Positions 1-12,800 of a stretch of 64,000 nucleotides of DNA are shown in pieces. The position numbers were made by a program, and so were the translations under genes. Under the pieces are notes generated by a model. It was not told where the DNA came from and made no database searches. It saw only the letters and a program-made list of their open reading frames with translations. Positions within the stretch are counted from its first letter, which is position 1. Every line of letters starts with the position of its first letter. Source of the DNA: Siniperca chuatsi. Taxonomy: Eukaryota > Chordata > Actinopteri > Centrarchiformes > Sinipercidae. Where the stretch lies: assembly GCF_020085105.1 (NCBI RefSeq), contig NC_058061.1:6147784-6211783 (forward strand), written 5' to 3'.

Positions 1-2081
1 GACTGTAAAATAATCCAGAATAATCATATGTTCCTGGTGGGTCATTCAGTCTGGTAATCTATGCCAACATACCAGACTGACTAATCTTACTAGCAACTAG
101 CATAATAAAGTACATTTTTGTATCATCTTTCCTCATGTTTCGCTAGTTACCAACCATTTACCAAGTTCTCACTTTGTTTGCTTTTGAGGTTGTTGGTTGT
201 GCTAGTCGTGCACTATGATTTAACATGGAAATACAATATGCTAAAGAGTTAGCATAGCATGGAGCCAATAATCTAACAGGAATTTAGAGATGATTTTGGG
301 TGCGATTCATAATAATTCATTCAAGCTGGGAGGCTACAAAATGAGACTACAACTGGATTTCCACAAAATTTAAGAGGACGGAGCATCTCATTTACAGTAT
401 TTCAATAGTTGTGTATATATGCCAGGGGCTGGGGATGGTTTTGGTGGGGTTGCTGGTGCTGGGTCACTTTGCTTCTTTTCAGTATTTCCAAAGTTTGCCT
501 GTTTGCCTGACAAGGTAACCACAGGTGACCAAAAAGTGTTTAAATGCTCATAACGCACAATATCTTGACTTGACCACTGTAACTCGGCATCATTTTATGG
601 GAAATTATATGTTTAAAATGTAACTTGTAAAATTGTAATATTCTAGTAAGCTTGCAGTGCTTATTGTGATTGTGAGCACATAAAGATCATGAGGAATAAG
701 ATTTGTCTTTATTTTATTGTCTTATTTACTGGTCTTTGTAAAATGCTATTGCTCCATTTTCTTTTTTACATTGTATTCAGGTATAAAGTAATCTTAAAAT
801 CGGCTATATCTATCTGATTTTACAATATTATGTAAAGTTTCATCTCATGTTATCTTGCCTGAATGTTAAATTAAGAAATATCAACAAATGCTTAATCAGT
901 TCCTTTTTCTTTATATCTTTTTTCTCGCACATCTTGGTTTGTCTTTGCATAACGCAAAATGCATATTTGTATTTTTTGCTGCACATGTTCAATAAACTTG
1001 ATAAGCCAAATAAAAAAGTCACACTTTGTCTTCCTAAATGCTCAAAACATTAAATTTCAATGTGCTAAAACTGATATAGATCTATATGAACACTGGAAAA
1101 GTTACAGAAAAGATAACGTAATTAGCTTTCAAGATCCTGAATGGTCCCTCTCTGAACAATACTATAATCTGCCAGTGAAGTCATTGTTAAATACTACCAA
1201 ACTGTTTTACCCAAATTATTCTATAGGTGATAAGAGCAGTTTAAGAGATTTTAATTAAATAGGAAATCATTACGAAACCGTCATCAGCTAGAAGCCTAAA
1301 TTTGTAGACATGATCATATGATTTAATCAAATATTACCTATAACATCATGAATCTATCAAGAATGATTATTAGCATCAGGTATAATGGGTGATAATTTTG
1401 TGCTCATTATTTATATATCACTTACTGGTGAACTGAGATTGTAAGTCCCCTCTGGGTTTCTTGGTTCCCACCTATGTTGTTCTGACCTGACTTATAACCC
1501 CAATGTTGTTTGGGTAACTGCTGAAATCAAACATATGGGGGGAAACCTCAGACTTCCTGCACTAAGTGAACATTTCCTCAGTAAACGGTGGGCAGATTGG
1601 CTGACAAACTGTGGTCTGTAGGAGACGACCAAGGGGATCCGAATAGAAGAATGCCCCTTCTGTCCAGGCAGCCGGTGGGATGCCAGTACCTCTCTTGCTC
1701 TGTTAACCTCCATCCCTCTGCTGTACAAACCCAGGGAAGGCTGTCCCTACTGCTAGAGCTCTAATGTGCAAGTTGCTACTGTTACCATTTTCCTTTCAAT
1801 ACTAGTGAATAAAAAAAGGCCAAAACGAAGGCAAGTTTAAAGAAAGAAGAGCAAAAGGGATAGGAGAGGAGTTAATTATATTGACTTTGCCTGGCTGAAA
1901 GTTCAGTAGACCATAACATATAATTACCATGGCACGATAAAGTGCAGTACTTAACCAGAAATAAACGTGACAGTAACTCTTACTTTCCTGCTCTGACTGA
2001 CTCACAGAGCTATAAACAAACCCACCTAAATTCAGTTTACCCACCTTTTGAAGTCTGGAATAATGTTAACCCACCCTTTTT
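1..2081. other. Intergenic, no recognised gene
   Basis: AT-rich DNA with only short open frames (the longest is about 100 codons, 959-1258 +). None shows a recognisable domain or a convincing splice context. I see no RNA gene or clear repeat boundary here. Confidence 0.6.
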
Positions 2082-2660
2082 TAGCCATGCTAGTGGTGGG
2101 GCCCTAGTGGTGGGGCTCTAGGGATGGCAATGTCAGCCTGTCGGTTGGACGGTCCACCACTTTGGTCCAGACTGAAATATCTCAACTGTTGCATTGTGCA
2201 GACATTCATGGTTCCCAGAGGATGACTCATACTGACTTTGGTGAGCCCCTGACTTTTCCTCTGGCGCCACCGTGAGGTTAACATTTTTGTTTTTAATAAA
2301 ATGTCTACAAATATTGGATGGATTCCCATGAACTTTGGTACATACAGTCATGTCTCCCTCAGAATGAATTTGAATAACTTCTGTGATACTTTGACTTCTA
2401 GCGCCATCATCAGGTCAAAATTGTATTTTGTTCAATAATTATAATAATAATGACATTCCCATCAGCCTCAGCTGTATTTTGTGTTTAGTGCTAATTAGCT
2501 AATGTTAGCATGCTAACAAGCGAAACTAAGATTGCCAACATGATAAACATTATACCTGCTAAAAATGTATTAGCATTGTCACTGTGAGCAAGTTAGCATG
2601 CTGAGGTTAACATTTAGCTCAAAGCACTGCTGTGCGTACATACAGCCTCACAGAGTTGTT
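2082..2660. repeat. Dispersed repeat, family A, copy 1
   Basis: This block shares an ordered series of phrases with 19185-19745: a start reading 'tttttagccatgctag', then 'ggtccaccac', 'ggatgactc', 'tgactttggtga', 'cttttcctct', 'gccaccgtgaggtt', and a tail rich in 'gttagcatgctaac'. Two ordered copies of non-coding sequence 17 kb apart indicate an interspersed repeat. Ends are approximate and I did not find target duplications. The element class is unknown. Confidence 0.75.
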
Positions 2661-4386
2661 AGCATGGCTGACTTTTAGACTTATTAGACTTTTTGTGAGT
2701 TCATAATATTTCGTATGTTATGGCATGTAACTGACATCAAACTGATGTCAGTGATCTAGAAAATAAGATATTAGCGTATAAGGAAAACTTTATGAAGTAT
2801 TTATAAGTTGTAACTAATTGCTTTATTATGGTTAATGAGTCATTAATCAATGCTTTATAGATTTGTGACGTTTGGGTTGCAAGTTTAGGTTGTGAAAAAT
2901 AAGGGGTTTGGGTTATAAACTCATGACATCTAGTCTGCAGTTTTAAATATTAAGAAGTTGTTCATGCATGGATTTTGGTCCAGATTCTATGTAGTACGTT
3001 TCTGGAAGGTAAGTGGTGAAACTGTCCATTGGAAGGGTCTTTCTGATTAATTTAAAAATAGAATAAAAAGACAAGGCAAGTTATACTAGAGCTGGATAGC
3101 CAAATGGATTTTTTCACAAACTGGCAACCTAAAATTGTCCTCATTTTCATTGTCCCAACAGCTTATTACAGATCTATAAACCACTACTTTTATTTTTATC
3201 TATTATTATCTCAAAGACAACCTTCCCACCAGAATAGAGCTAGTGTTGCAGACTTGTGCTTGCTGAGGTTTAAACACCAAAATGGGTACCTGTTCTTTGA
3301 GGCTCTATGGTGCCAGGATTTGAAATAACTTACCTTTGCACATTAAACAATAAGTGACCACCACCATTTTGAAAAGAATGTTAAATTTTGGCTTATGGTA
3401 AACTTGGAAGTGTAAGTTTACAATCCTAGTTAACATTCTTATGCAATTTTTCACATCATTTACGTTTTTGATGTTTGATTTGGAGTGTTTTCATTGATGA
3501 TGATATTGGTATTTGTTGCGCTGGTTTGTTGGTAAGATAATGTCGCCTAGTCACCTGGACTCTTGCATCTCTGCTACCTTTAAATAAGTCTTGGAATTGA
3601 TTGTGTTATCTTTGACATTTTTGCAGTTGTGTGTGATTTGATGTCCTCCTTCTTGCACCGTCAAACTAAACTAAACTATTAATAAAACCTTTAGTCATGA
3701 CATATAAACCCTTTATAAAGAATACATTATCAGAATGTGGTACACTCATTTATTCCAAGAAAAAGAGTGAAAATATGATTCATTTTGGTTTGTAATGGTG
3801 GTTTTAATTCCTTATTATGACCATAGACTAGGGGGCACAATTACCCCCTTTTATACTGTACCATTGCATCAGTGGCTATAGAAATTCATCATCAGTGTTA
3901 CATTTGTAGACTGTTTATTAAACATTTTAACTTTGTAGTACTTGCAGAAAGTAAGTACAGAGAACTGAAACTGAAGAAAGAAGATAGCTAAAATGAGCAG
4001 ATCTGAGGAGGAATTTAAGTTTTTCTTGACCAGCACAAGCACTACCTCAACCCCCTTCCTCTTTTTTCTTCTTGCAGGCGGCTCCCACATGTTTAGACAC
4101 GCTATTACTTCAGGAGAGGCCCAGAGGGTCAGATCTTAAAAACAACAGTCCACTCTTTCCACTTTCTCAGCCACTCTGTCTAACACTTTCTATACAGCAG
4201 ATGCACACTTTTAAATTAAATTTCATAGGCTGTGGTTCACAGCTAATCCACTGGTACCTGAAAACTTTGATTTACATAAAGTGAACAGTAAACTTGCAAA
4301 CACTGTAACGGCAGGATTGGTTCAGAGAGTATTCATGTTGCTAGGCTCTCGTCTCTGTGTTTCAGCCAGCTTTCCTTCTTTTCCAG
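2661..4386. other. Intergenic, no recognised gene
   Basis: AT-rich sequence. Stretches at about 2780-2870 and 3680-3740 both carry 'taatgagtcattaat'-like or 'ctttataaag'-like motifs that recall teleost mobile-element ends, but I could not define an element. A good polypyrimidine tract plus AG lies at 4050-4078, but the frame behind it closes within about 20 codons. Confidence 0.4.
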
Positions 4387-4568
4387 ATGCTGGAGCTCCT
4401 CCCCGTTGGCCTGCCGCAGCCTCCCACAGCCTAAACCCAGCCAACAACCACAGCTGCTACCAATCTGAAGACTCTCAAAAGAAAGTTTCAGATGACCCAG
4501 ATGAGAGGAAGACCCAGTCTGAAGACAGCACCCAGGATCAGACTGGGCTTAAAGGCATAAGCAGATGA
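4387..4568 (+). CDS. Candidate terminal coding exon of an unidentified upstream gene
   Basis: A pyrimidine-rich tract ends in 'ttttccag' at 4386. The frame that follows runs 60 codons to a TGA at 4566-4568, and an AATAAA lies 93 bp further on at 4661. The predicted tail is hydrophilic, rich in Ser, Asp, Glu and Gln, starting DAGAPPRWPAAASHS and ending DQTGLKGISR. I recognise no family. The upstream partner exon would be outside the window or was not found. A chance frame is quite possible. Confidence 0.2.
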
Positions 4569-4660
4569 TAAAAAGCAACACCAGACAGTTTTTAAGGGTC
4601 ACTCCTACTTAACTAGCATCTTGTAGAAAAGTGTGAGTCCTTGATAGATGAACATTTTCA

Positions 4661-4666
4661 AATAAA
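4661..4666 (+). terminator. Possible polyadenylation signal after the 4.4-kb candidate exon
   Basis: AATAAA lies 93 bp after the candidate TGA. It matters only if that exon is real, because AATAAA is frequent in DNA this AT-rich. Confidence 0.2.
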
Positions 4667-5090
4667 CTTTAATTTATTTTGCCATAGATGGGGTTTTAAA
4701 GCCAAATGTACAAATTTATCTTTACACAGGAAAGAGATAAAAAAAACGGATTTCTTCATTTCTGCGGATTAATCCAAATCAGACTGAAGCTGTTTTTCTG
4801 CTCTGCACAGATCACCAACCCCGTTCTCTGATGTCGCCTAAAAGCTGATGCTTGAGTCCAACTTCTTGTTGAGCTAAATGGAAAATCTAAGGAAAATGGC
4901 ATCTTCCCCAAATCTTCCTTCTGCCTGAAAAATCTTTGTACAATCTGAAACACTAGTGGTCCACATGTCTGCGCAGTTAAAGCTCTGAGTACCAGTACAG
5001 TAATGTTTAGGTTAGTTCTGCATTCTCTACTCTAAACTCTAGTCAGTTGTGTCATTGTTATATGTACAGAAATTAGCACATTATTTCAGT

Positions 5091-5888
5091 TAAAGCTGAA
5101 ACAATTGGTTGATTAATCGACTGGCAGAAAAATAATAATAATTAATAATAAATATTCTGATAATTGATTAATTGTTAGTCATTTTTCAAGCAAAAGTGCC
5201 AAAAACTCCCAAGTTCCAGCTTTTTACTTGTGAGGATTTGCTGCTTTTCTTATATATGACAGTAACTTGAATATATTAGGTTTTTGGACTGTTGTTTGGC
5301 GAAACCAAGCTATTTAATGACATTACCTTGACTTTCAGAAATGATGATTTTTCTTTTACTATTTCTGACTATTTATAAACTTTTAGAAATAACTGATTTT
5401 TGGCCAAACAAGTTGTGAACACAAGATTTAAATTTCATCACTTTTTAAGTTGATATACTAAACTGAAATAAGAGTTGCTTATTTACACATCCAGCAGTTC
5501 CAGAGCAACATTATCATTCATTTGGAGTCGTGTCTGGCCACCTGAAGAATGTAAGTCCAATATTCACTCTCTTTTAGCTCTGTTTTTAGTCTCTACCATC
5601 TCCTGAGGAAAATATCTGGCTCTTTAGCTGCTAAATGCTGCACTACGTTCACCAGCTAGTTGCTAACTGTGTCTGCTGTTTGGTGTTGAACAGGTACAGG
5701 TCCCGAGGGGAGCTGCAGATTCAGGTAATAATTCTCTGTAGGTTCATTACTACGAGAGAGCCCGTTCACACTGTCACGCTATTTTTATATTGTCATTCGA
5801 TCCATTATTATAAAAATATTGATTATAAAAATTATTGGCAAAATAATTGACTAATCAATAATGAAAAGAATCGTTGGTTGCAGCTGTA
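5091..5888. mobile_element. hAT-like non-autonomous element with 8-bp target duplication
   Basis: The left end reads 'taaagctgaaac' and the reverse complement of the right end reads 'tacagctgcaacc', so the termini are imperfect inverted repeats. Flanks are 'atttcagt' (5083-5090) and 'atttcaat' (5889-5896), a 7/8 match fitting an 8-bp target duplication as hAT elements make. The outer parts are rich in 'attaatcgac'/'gattaat' motifs typical of a very common teleost element. The 798-bp body has no transposase frame, so it must have moved in trans. An internal segment (about 5480-5700) recurs inverted at 15430-15660. Confidence 0.8.
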
Positions 5889-5896
5889 ATTTCAAT

Positions 5897-8800
5897 GCTA
5901 CCAAATTTCAGAAGGGTGAAATCAACAACATGCTAGTTAGCTTCCCTTGTTTGCCACACCCTAAAGCCAGAGAAAGCTGGAAAAATGGCAATTTGAGATT
6001 CTATTTTAAGTGCTTAACTGATGATTGACAGCAGGCAGTAAATGCAAACAGCACTTTTCATATGAGCATCTTTTCCACAAAGTGTCATGTAGTTTTAACA
6101 CATTTACATCTATAATGATCATGCTGCTACCTTGGAGATCTCTATTAACTCCCTCACTATATCACTATTGCGTCTTCTCAGCCTACTAACTGAAGTAGGC
6201 CTAAGGAATGTATCTTGGCAGGCCTCTATTTTCCCTTTTCAGCTGTTTGTAATCTTTCCTGTGAGGCTGGTCTGCACATTTGATTATAAATTATGTTGCA
6301 TGTTGGAGATTGGATGAGAGAGAGAGGAGGCAGGAATAAGGAGGCCCAGAGAAAGTAGAACATGTGGAGCTCAACTTTGTATAAGGCATTACCATGTCTT
6401 TTCACAAATGAGTCATACAGTAATAAGTATTCACGCTGTCTGCTTCTACAATCAAGCTCTTGCTCCATTGTGAAGTATGTGAGAGAGATAAAAACTGTAT
6501 CAGAAAGTATACAGAAAGTATATTCCACCTCTGCACCTGGCAACAACAAACAGCTGACCTTTGACATCCAGGTTGCCTTTAGAGATCCCAACAATGACAT
6601 GAAGGTCCCACTTCAACCTCAGCGTTTCTGTCCTTTTATTTAAAGAAGTCCAACAGAGCGACTGGGAGGGAGACATTGTTACAGAGAAAACAAAAGTAAT
6701 CACCACCTGCTAAACCACAAAGCCACAACACTCTATTATGTAATCATAGTTTACAGTGTTTCAGAACTGTACTGAGGATAATAATATCTGGCTTTAATCC
6801 AGATGTTAGATAGTTGTCAGGTTATGGACAGGAATTTGGGAATTTTACATATAAAAAATTACAGAGGAGATGTTAATACTGAAAGAATCATGTGAAACTT
6901 TAATTTACCTTGCATACAAGAGGAATAAGCAACATTAAATTAATAATAAAGATCCTGTGGTTGAATCCAAGAGTTAATCTCTTCGCTCTTTCACACCCAT
7001 CTGCATTATGTGACTACAGCTCCTCCTTCTATGCTTAAGACATGATCCAGAATTCTCACATTTCACCATTTCATCTTGAAGTCCCCCCCATCACCACCAC
7101 CTCCACCTTCCCCTTGGAATATGCCCACCCTCCACTGCGTAATCCTCAGCATAATGTCCGCATTCGTCATCACTGCTCTTTCTGCTCTGTGTTTACATGG
7201 TGAGCCAGTTTGTGAAGTTGGGGTGAGCCTAAATGCTGGAGACAGTATGCACTAGAGGAGGCTCTTCAGTGGGTGTGATCCCAGCCACCCCTCATAAGGA
7301 GATGACTCCTCAATACATAGTTTGGATACAAACAGTATACTGTAGAGTTTAGAGTAAGTAGAGTATCCAAATCAGGGCTCTAAGGACAGAAGATGTTGAA
7401 TGCTGCACAGATAAAGCACTTTTAAAGCACTTGTGATTGTGGGCTATATAAATAAACTTGAGTTGATGAGGTTTTATGCCTCAGCAGAGAAGAAGAGTGA
7501 ACTTTCTTAGAAAAGACATAAACTAACACATAAAAAACTTTAGGAATGAGCTTTAAAAATGATTAACATCAGAAAAAATGTAATGTTTATAAGCAGAGGT
7601 ATGCAACAACAATGGCCCATTCGCAATGCATTTCTTTATTTTAGTTAACTTTTCAAGATTTGGTCCACTTTTTACCACACGCCTTTTCCATTTTTCAAAG
7701 TGTTACACAGTTTGCTGAGACATGCTTAGGTCTTGATCTTCACACACCAACTGTTTATTTTTCCACTTCGCACAGATATGAGAAACATTCGGCCAGAAGA
7801 TGGCATACTCAAGTCCTTCAAGGATTCTAATTCATTTAGATTAATATTATGGCCACATAATGTCAAATGTGTTACATGTGTTAAAGTGTCAGAGCTGCAA
7901 CTTAAGAATTTAACTTATGATTATTAGGGTTTACCACTTCAGGATAACTGGACTACATTCACTAGTGTTGTGATCAAATCTGCCAGTGCTATTTCCTCTG
8001 AGGTTAAGAAACGAACACATGGGCATGGTTTGGGATGTCATCTATTGCGTCTCAGCTCTGGTCTCCAGCGGACTGACTAATTCCTCTGTCCTGATCTCCT
8101 GTAAAAAGCTTTGCGCTCCCATTGGCAGAGGCTGTTTTCTCTGGCCTCTGCTCACTGCCCTGGGTCTGAGGACAAGGCCTCACAGCATGATGATCCCAGA
8201 GGGGTCGTACCTACACGTTTTAACTTCAGCACTGTGTTGGCAGGTTAGACTACATCTAAAGTGTTCCAGGTGGAAACTATCAGGAACTGTTGTGTACTCA
8301 TTATTCTATTTACTATAGCTGACAATACAACCTTTTTAAAGCTTTATATACATTTTGAACCAGTCATTCTCAGTTCTGTCCTCTTTACTTCAGACATAAT
8401 GTGAGATAAAGAATGAGAAAAGACTGGAAGTTTTTGTTACTGACGAGATGCTCTGGCTCATGATTCATCCTCTGTGAACTCAAGAGTTTGGTCGGCCAGC
8501 AGGCTGAGTGTGATTACACTCCCCCAATGAAAATGCTGCACCACGGAAAAAGACATCACCGGGACCACAATGAGAGACTCCACCTTTTGCCTCCTGATCT
8601 GAGAGTTTTTGCTACAAAGAAAGCCAAGCCTTTTGTGTCCTGCATGCCAATGACGGCCTGTATTTGTGTACATATTTAGCATATAAAATGTTTTCACTTT
8701 TCTGCATTTAATGTTTTTTTTCTTTTGAATTATCACTTGCCCGGGAAGCCTATTTTTTCCACTGTTTTTCAGGGATTCCAGATAGTTTTTACTGCTTTCA

Positions 8801-9112
8801 AACATCCATCACCAAACACAGACACAGGAATGAAAAGTGTATTTTGTAGTAATAATATAATAAAATAATAATATAATATTAATATATTGATTCATTAAAG
8901 CATCTGACAAATGGACAACTATGAAATGCTCATGTTATAGAGACTGTATAGCTAGTGGAGGAGTGGAGGTGTGTGGGGGTAGAATATACGTCGCTACAGG
9001 TAATATAAAAGAGGTAGCCTACATGTTATGGCTTGTACTGCCAGAAAGGTGCTAGAGCAACAAACTGAGATTGTAGGAATCACTTTCTCTCTCTCTTTAC
9101 GCACACACAAAT
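5897..9112. other. Intergenic, no recognised gene
   Basis: Scattered frames up to 124 codons (6226-6600 -, 7986-8318 +, 8458-8805 -) show no domain, no codon-use signature and no splice support. A stretch at about 7411-7460 ('agcacttgtgattgtgggctatataaata') resembles the tail of a dispersed teleost repeat. AT-only sequence lies at 8850-8885. Confidence 0.5.
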
Positions 9113-9135
9113 ACACACACACACACACACACACA
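9113..9135. repeat. (AC)n microsatellite
   Basis: Uninterrupted AC dinucleotides, preceded by a short CT tract and followed by a second brief AC run at about 9143-9150. Confidence 0.95.
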
Positions 9136-9389
9136 GATATGTACACACACAAAACAAAGAACAAGGCATATCTTTGCAGAATTTACTACAATATGCGTGA
9201 CAAGAATTTATGATTGATAATAAGAATTAGTGGTGAAACAAGTATGCTGATGAGAGTAAAAAGTTCATTCATGAACTTGGAAATAGTAGTTTGACAAAAT
9301 AATCGTAACTCAAGCTCAACTTACTTGGAAAATGCCATCTGCTGATGAAGAAGTTGAAAGCTCTGGTAAAAGCATAAAGTGGACCATGA

Positions 9390-9850
9390 GTTAGGGATTA
9401 TTTTGTCAAAGTATTCAGATCTTTAGGTTAAACAAAATCACAAAATAAAAAATATTCATTACCACTAAACCACCAGTATTTGAATGGTTACTTTAGTTTG
9501 GACCTATTATAAGTAAAAGTAATTAAATATCAAAAGTAAAAGAACTCATACTAAAGACTGGACATTTCCAGAGTGTAAACATATGAATGCATTAATGTGC
9601 AAGCAGCATTTTCATGTTATAGCTTTTCAACTACTTTTGGGGCATTTAATCTATAGCAATGCATACTTTTTGATGAGATTACACTGTACAGCGTAAAATG
9701 TACAATATTTTCCTCAGAAAAGTAGTAGAGTAAAAGTGTAAAGTTGCACAAAATGGAAATACAAAATGGTAATGTACAAGAGGGCTGCCTCAAAATGCTA
9801 TTTAAGTACTGTATTTGAGTAAAATGTACTTAATTACTTACTACTTGCTC
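9390..9850. repeat. Degenerate 'aagtac' inverted-repeat element
   Basis: Contains the ordered motifs of the better-preserved copy at 23749-24273 ('attcagatcttt', 'aagtaaaagta', 'gtagagtaaaagt', 'gagtaaaatgtacttaattac'). Termini are worn and I cannot define a target duplication. The family assignment rests on motif order. Confidence 0.5.
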
Positions 9851-12800
9851 TCTTTCAGAAGGCTAAATATTCCTAAATATATGTTTTTAGGCTTTAAAAT
9901 GCACAGATATTAAAATGAATTGACAGAATGCTGAAAACTACACACCCACAAAATTGAGCTTAGTCGTGGACAAAAACAATTGATCACGATAGATAAACAA
10001 CATCTTTGTTAAAGTTTATTTAGATTACTGGCCAGTAGTCCAAACTAATTCTCTCTGTATAGTCTTACTGGGTCTTAATACTGCAACTGTTGGGATCGTA
10101 AATTTTAAGTGAATTGTAAGTATTTTGGTGTCAGTCAGACTGAAGATGTAAATAATGGCCAAGAGAAAACTTACATGTGACTAGAAACTGTATGTCTATG
10201 ATGGCAAATACAAACTTTTTTCTGTGACTAACCAAAAAACCTTTAGTCCTCAAGACTGACTGTTTCAGGACTGTTTTCATTTTTCCACCTTAAGGTTTTG
10301 TTTCCGAAGCTGAAGTCACAGTGCAGAGCTGAGCGTGATGCAGCCAGCAGCACAGCGTTAAGTGATTCCAGATGCTTTAAGAATTGAACTCATGTGCTGG
10401 GACAGAACAAAAAGATGTTCCCCTTTCCCTCATTTATCCAAGCTATTCTCTGTTGCTGTCATCTCTCTTTTCCTTCCCTGCTTTCACTCACAAAAAACAG
10501 CACTTAGAGAATGTTACCTGTGTTTTGGGTAACATTTGGCCATGAAAATGTCAAAAAAAGAGCCTTCCCTCAAGAAGTGATATCAGATTTCATGAATATG
10601 GAGCAAAAAAGTTTGGAAAATTTGGAACAAAAGCAATGCTGGTTAGAAGTGGGAGGAGTATCTCAGGGCTATAATCTTTCTTAGATTTTACTGCTATGAA
10701 CTAGGCAATAAAAACCTCTGCATGTGACACAAAAACTATACTGCACAAGGAATGACAATCCCTGGAACCAATGCTGCATTTACATGCATCAACAAAACAA
10801 CCTCCATCAATTTGACAGTCCAAAGACAAATTGTATGATTTCATGGTGCAGTATTTGTCTCACTATGAAAAAAACACTCCTATGGGCAAGGCTGGGAGAG
10901 GCTGGGTGGGGCTGGGGTGGGTTTGGTGGGTTGGAGAAGGTGGAGTCTAACACAAGGTCTGCACTCCTACCTCGTGAACTCTCAGGAAGGACGCCCCAGG
11001 GTGGCTACTCATTTAACTGGGTGCTTCTCTCCCTCCCACTGCTTAGAGATGTTTAAGGGGAGACAGGGAGGGGGGTGTAAAGTCAAATAAAGAACTTCAG
11101 CAATGCGCAAGACAGGTAGAGACAGGACAAAAATTAAAGGAGAGAGAGGAATAGATGGCAAAATGTGTTAACAGAGGTGGAGAGTGAAGATGTGGCAGAC
11201 AAAAAGAAAGGGAAACATGAAGCATGAAGCATAAACAATCAAATCTTGAGCTGCTTAATATCTGTTTTTTGGCAAATATGTTCTTATGTTTCTACAGCTG
11301 AGTGCAGAAACCTCAGAGTGGACACATGCAGCATCATCCTAACAGATTATATTAAACTACATCGTTATTTTTATTTCAAATGATAGGGGAAGCAGACTGC
11401 ATTTGGCAATGGTGTCTTGTTAAGCAGCTGAGCTCCAGGAAAACTGTTCGGAGGAGGAATGCAGACTGTTGAGTGTCTTGACATGTTGAGGGAGAGGTAG
11501 TGGGCTGAGAGGAGTCCAGTGCTGGAGGTTTACATCCTCATAATTTCAGGTGTTAATATGTAAAACATCTGTAGCAAAATGCAAGATCACAGGCATGAGA
11601 ATGAGCCATCCTTGTAATCATAGACCTACTGTATCTCATTTCTTTACCTCAAGATGCAATTTAGATTTTTTCATTCACAAGAAAATCTTAAACATTTAAA
11701 AAGAGTTCTTTTAGCTTAAAAGCTAATTTTGTTACTAAGCCTAACAATAACCCAGGTGGCTCTGCAGCTTAAACGCAGTCATTAGAGTCAGAGGGGCTTG
11801 AAGGGGCAGGAAGCTGTGGATCCTGTCTTAATTGTGGGTGGCCACTGTCATTATTAGGTTAAGTATAACCATTGAACTTAATTAAAAGTCTAACCTCTGT
11901 GACTGACAGTCACACGCTGAAGTGATTCTGAAATTGGGAGGTGCCCACTTGATAACCCAATGATGACATTCCCACCTTAACTCTAACATCCAAGCCGTCT
12001 ACTGTATGTGGCTAATTTAATTTATTTTAATTAATTTATATTTAAGTATGTGGGACAGTGACATCAGGTCCTGTACATTAATATCTTTGTAATCTGCAAA
12101 TTATATTCTGCTGTAAGACCTTCAAATTCTTTCCTGAGCTAGCTTTAACTAAGACCATCTGGTTTGAATGAACTCAGACATTTGGTGCACTGCAAAGATG
12201 ATTCACACTGTCTCACAAAAGTGTTTCCTTCATCAAAAAACACTGTAATCGTCATGCAGCGAAGAATAAAAATATGCTCCGGATTCAGATTCTTTATTTT
12301 GATATAAATTTTCAAAAAGCTCTATTCTAAGAAATACTGTAGCTTTATGTCCATAGTGTAGCGCAGTAACAGAAGCAGCATCAACACTGATAGAAAGTTA
12401 GACTAAGTCTAGGTTAATGGTGTCAGAGGATACTGTAAGTGCATATTCATCCACCATCAACATACACACTCAATTTTTTAACAGACTGCTCCTCCCTCCC
12501 TTTTTTCCCCCTGTGGTCGATTCTTACATTTTTTTTTGTCTTGACACTGTTTGTTCGTCCTTTTTGCATCTCAGCCAAGCATACTCCCTTTGTTGATGTG
12601 GCAGGCCTGGGAAATGAAAAGTTGATACTTCATGTCAGGCAAAAAAAGAGCACCTCCTCTTTTTTTTTTTTTTTTTACTCTTTTGCTTGCAAACGTGGAC
12701 AGAAAAGAAAAAAAAGAAGATAATTTGGGTAGCTAACACAATGACACAGAATGTCAGGTTTGACAAATGGCTAGTGGTGGCCAGCAAACACCAGCCATTC

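Noticed and set aside
4077..4137. Possible exon behind a strong polypyrimidine tract and CAG at 4076
   Set aside because: The one attractive frame closes after about 20 codons with no poly(A) signal close by and no homology I recognise.
6226..6600. 124-codon frame on - strand
   Set aside because: No recognisable domain, no splice context, and overlaps comparable frames on the other strand.
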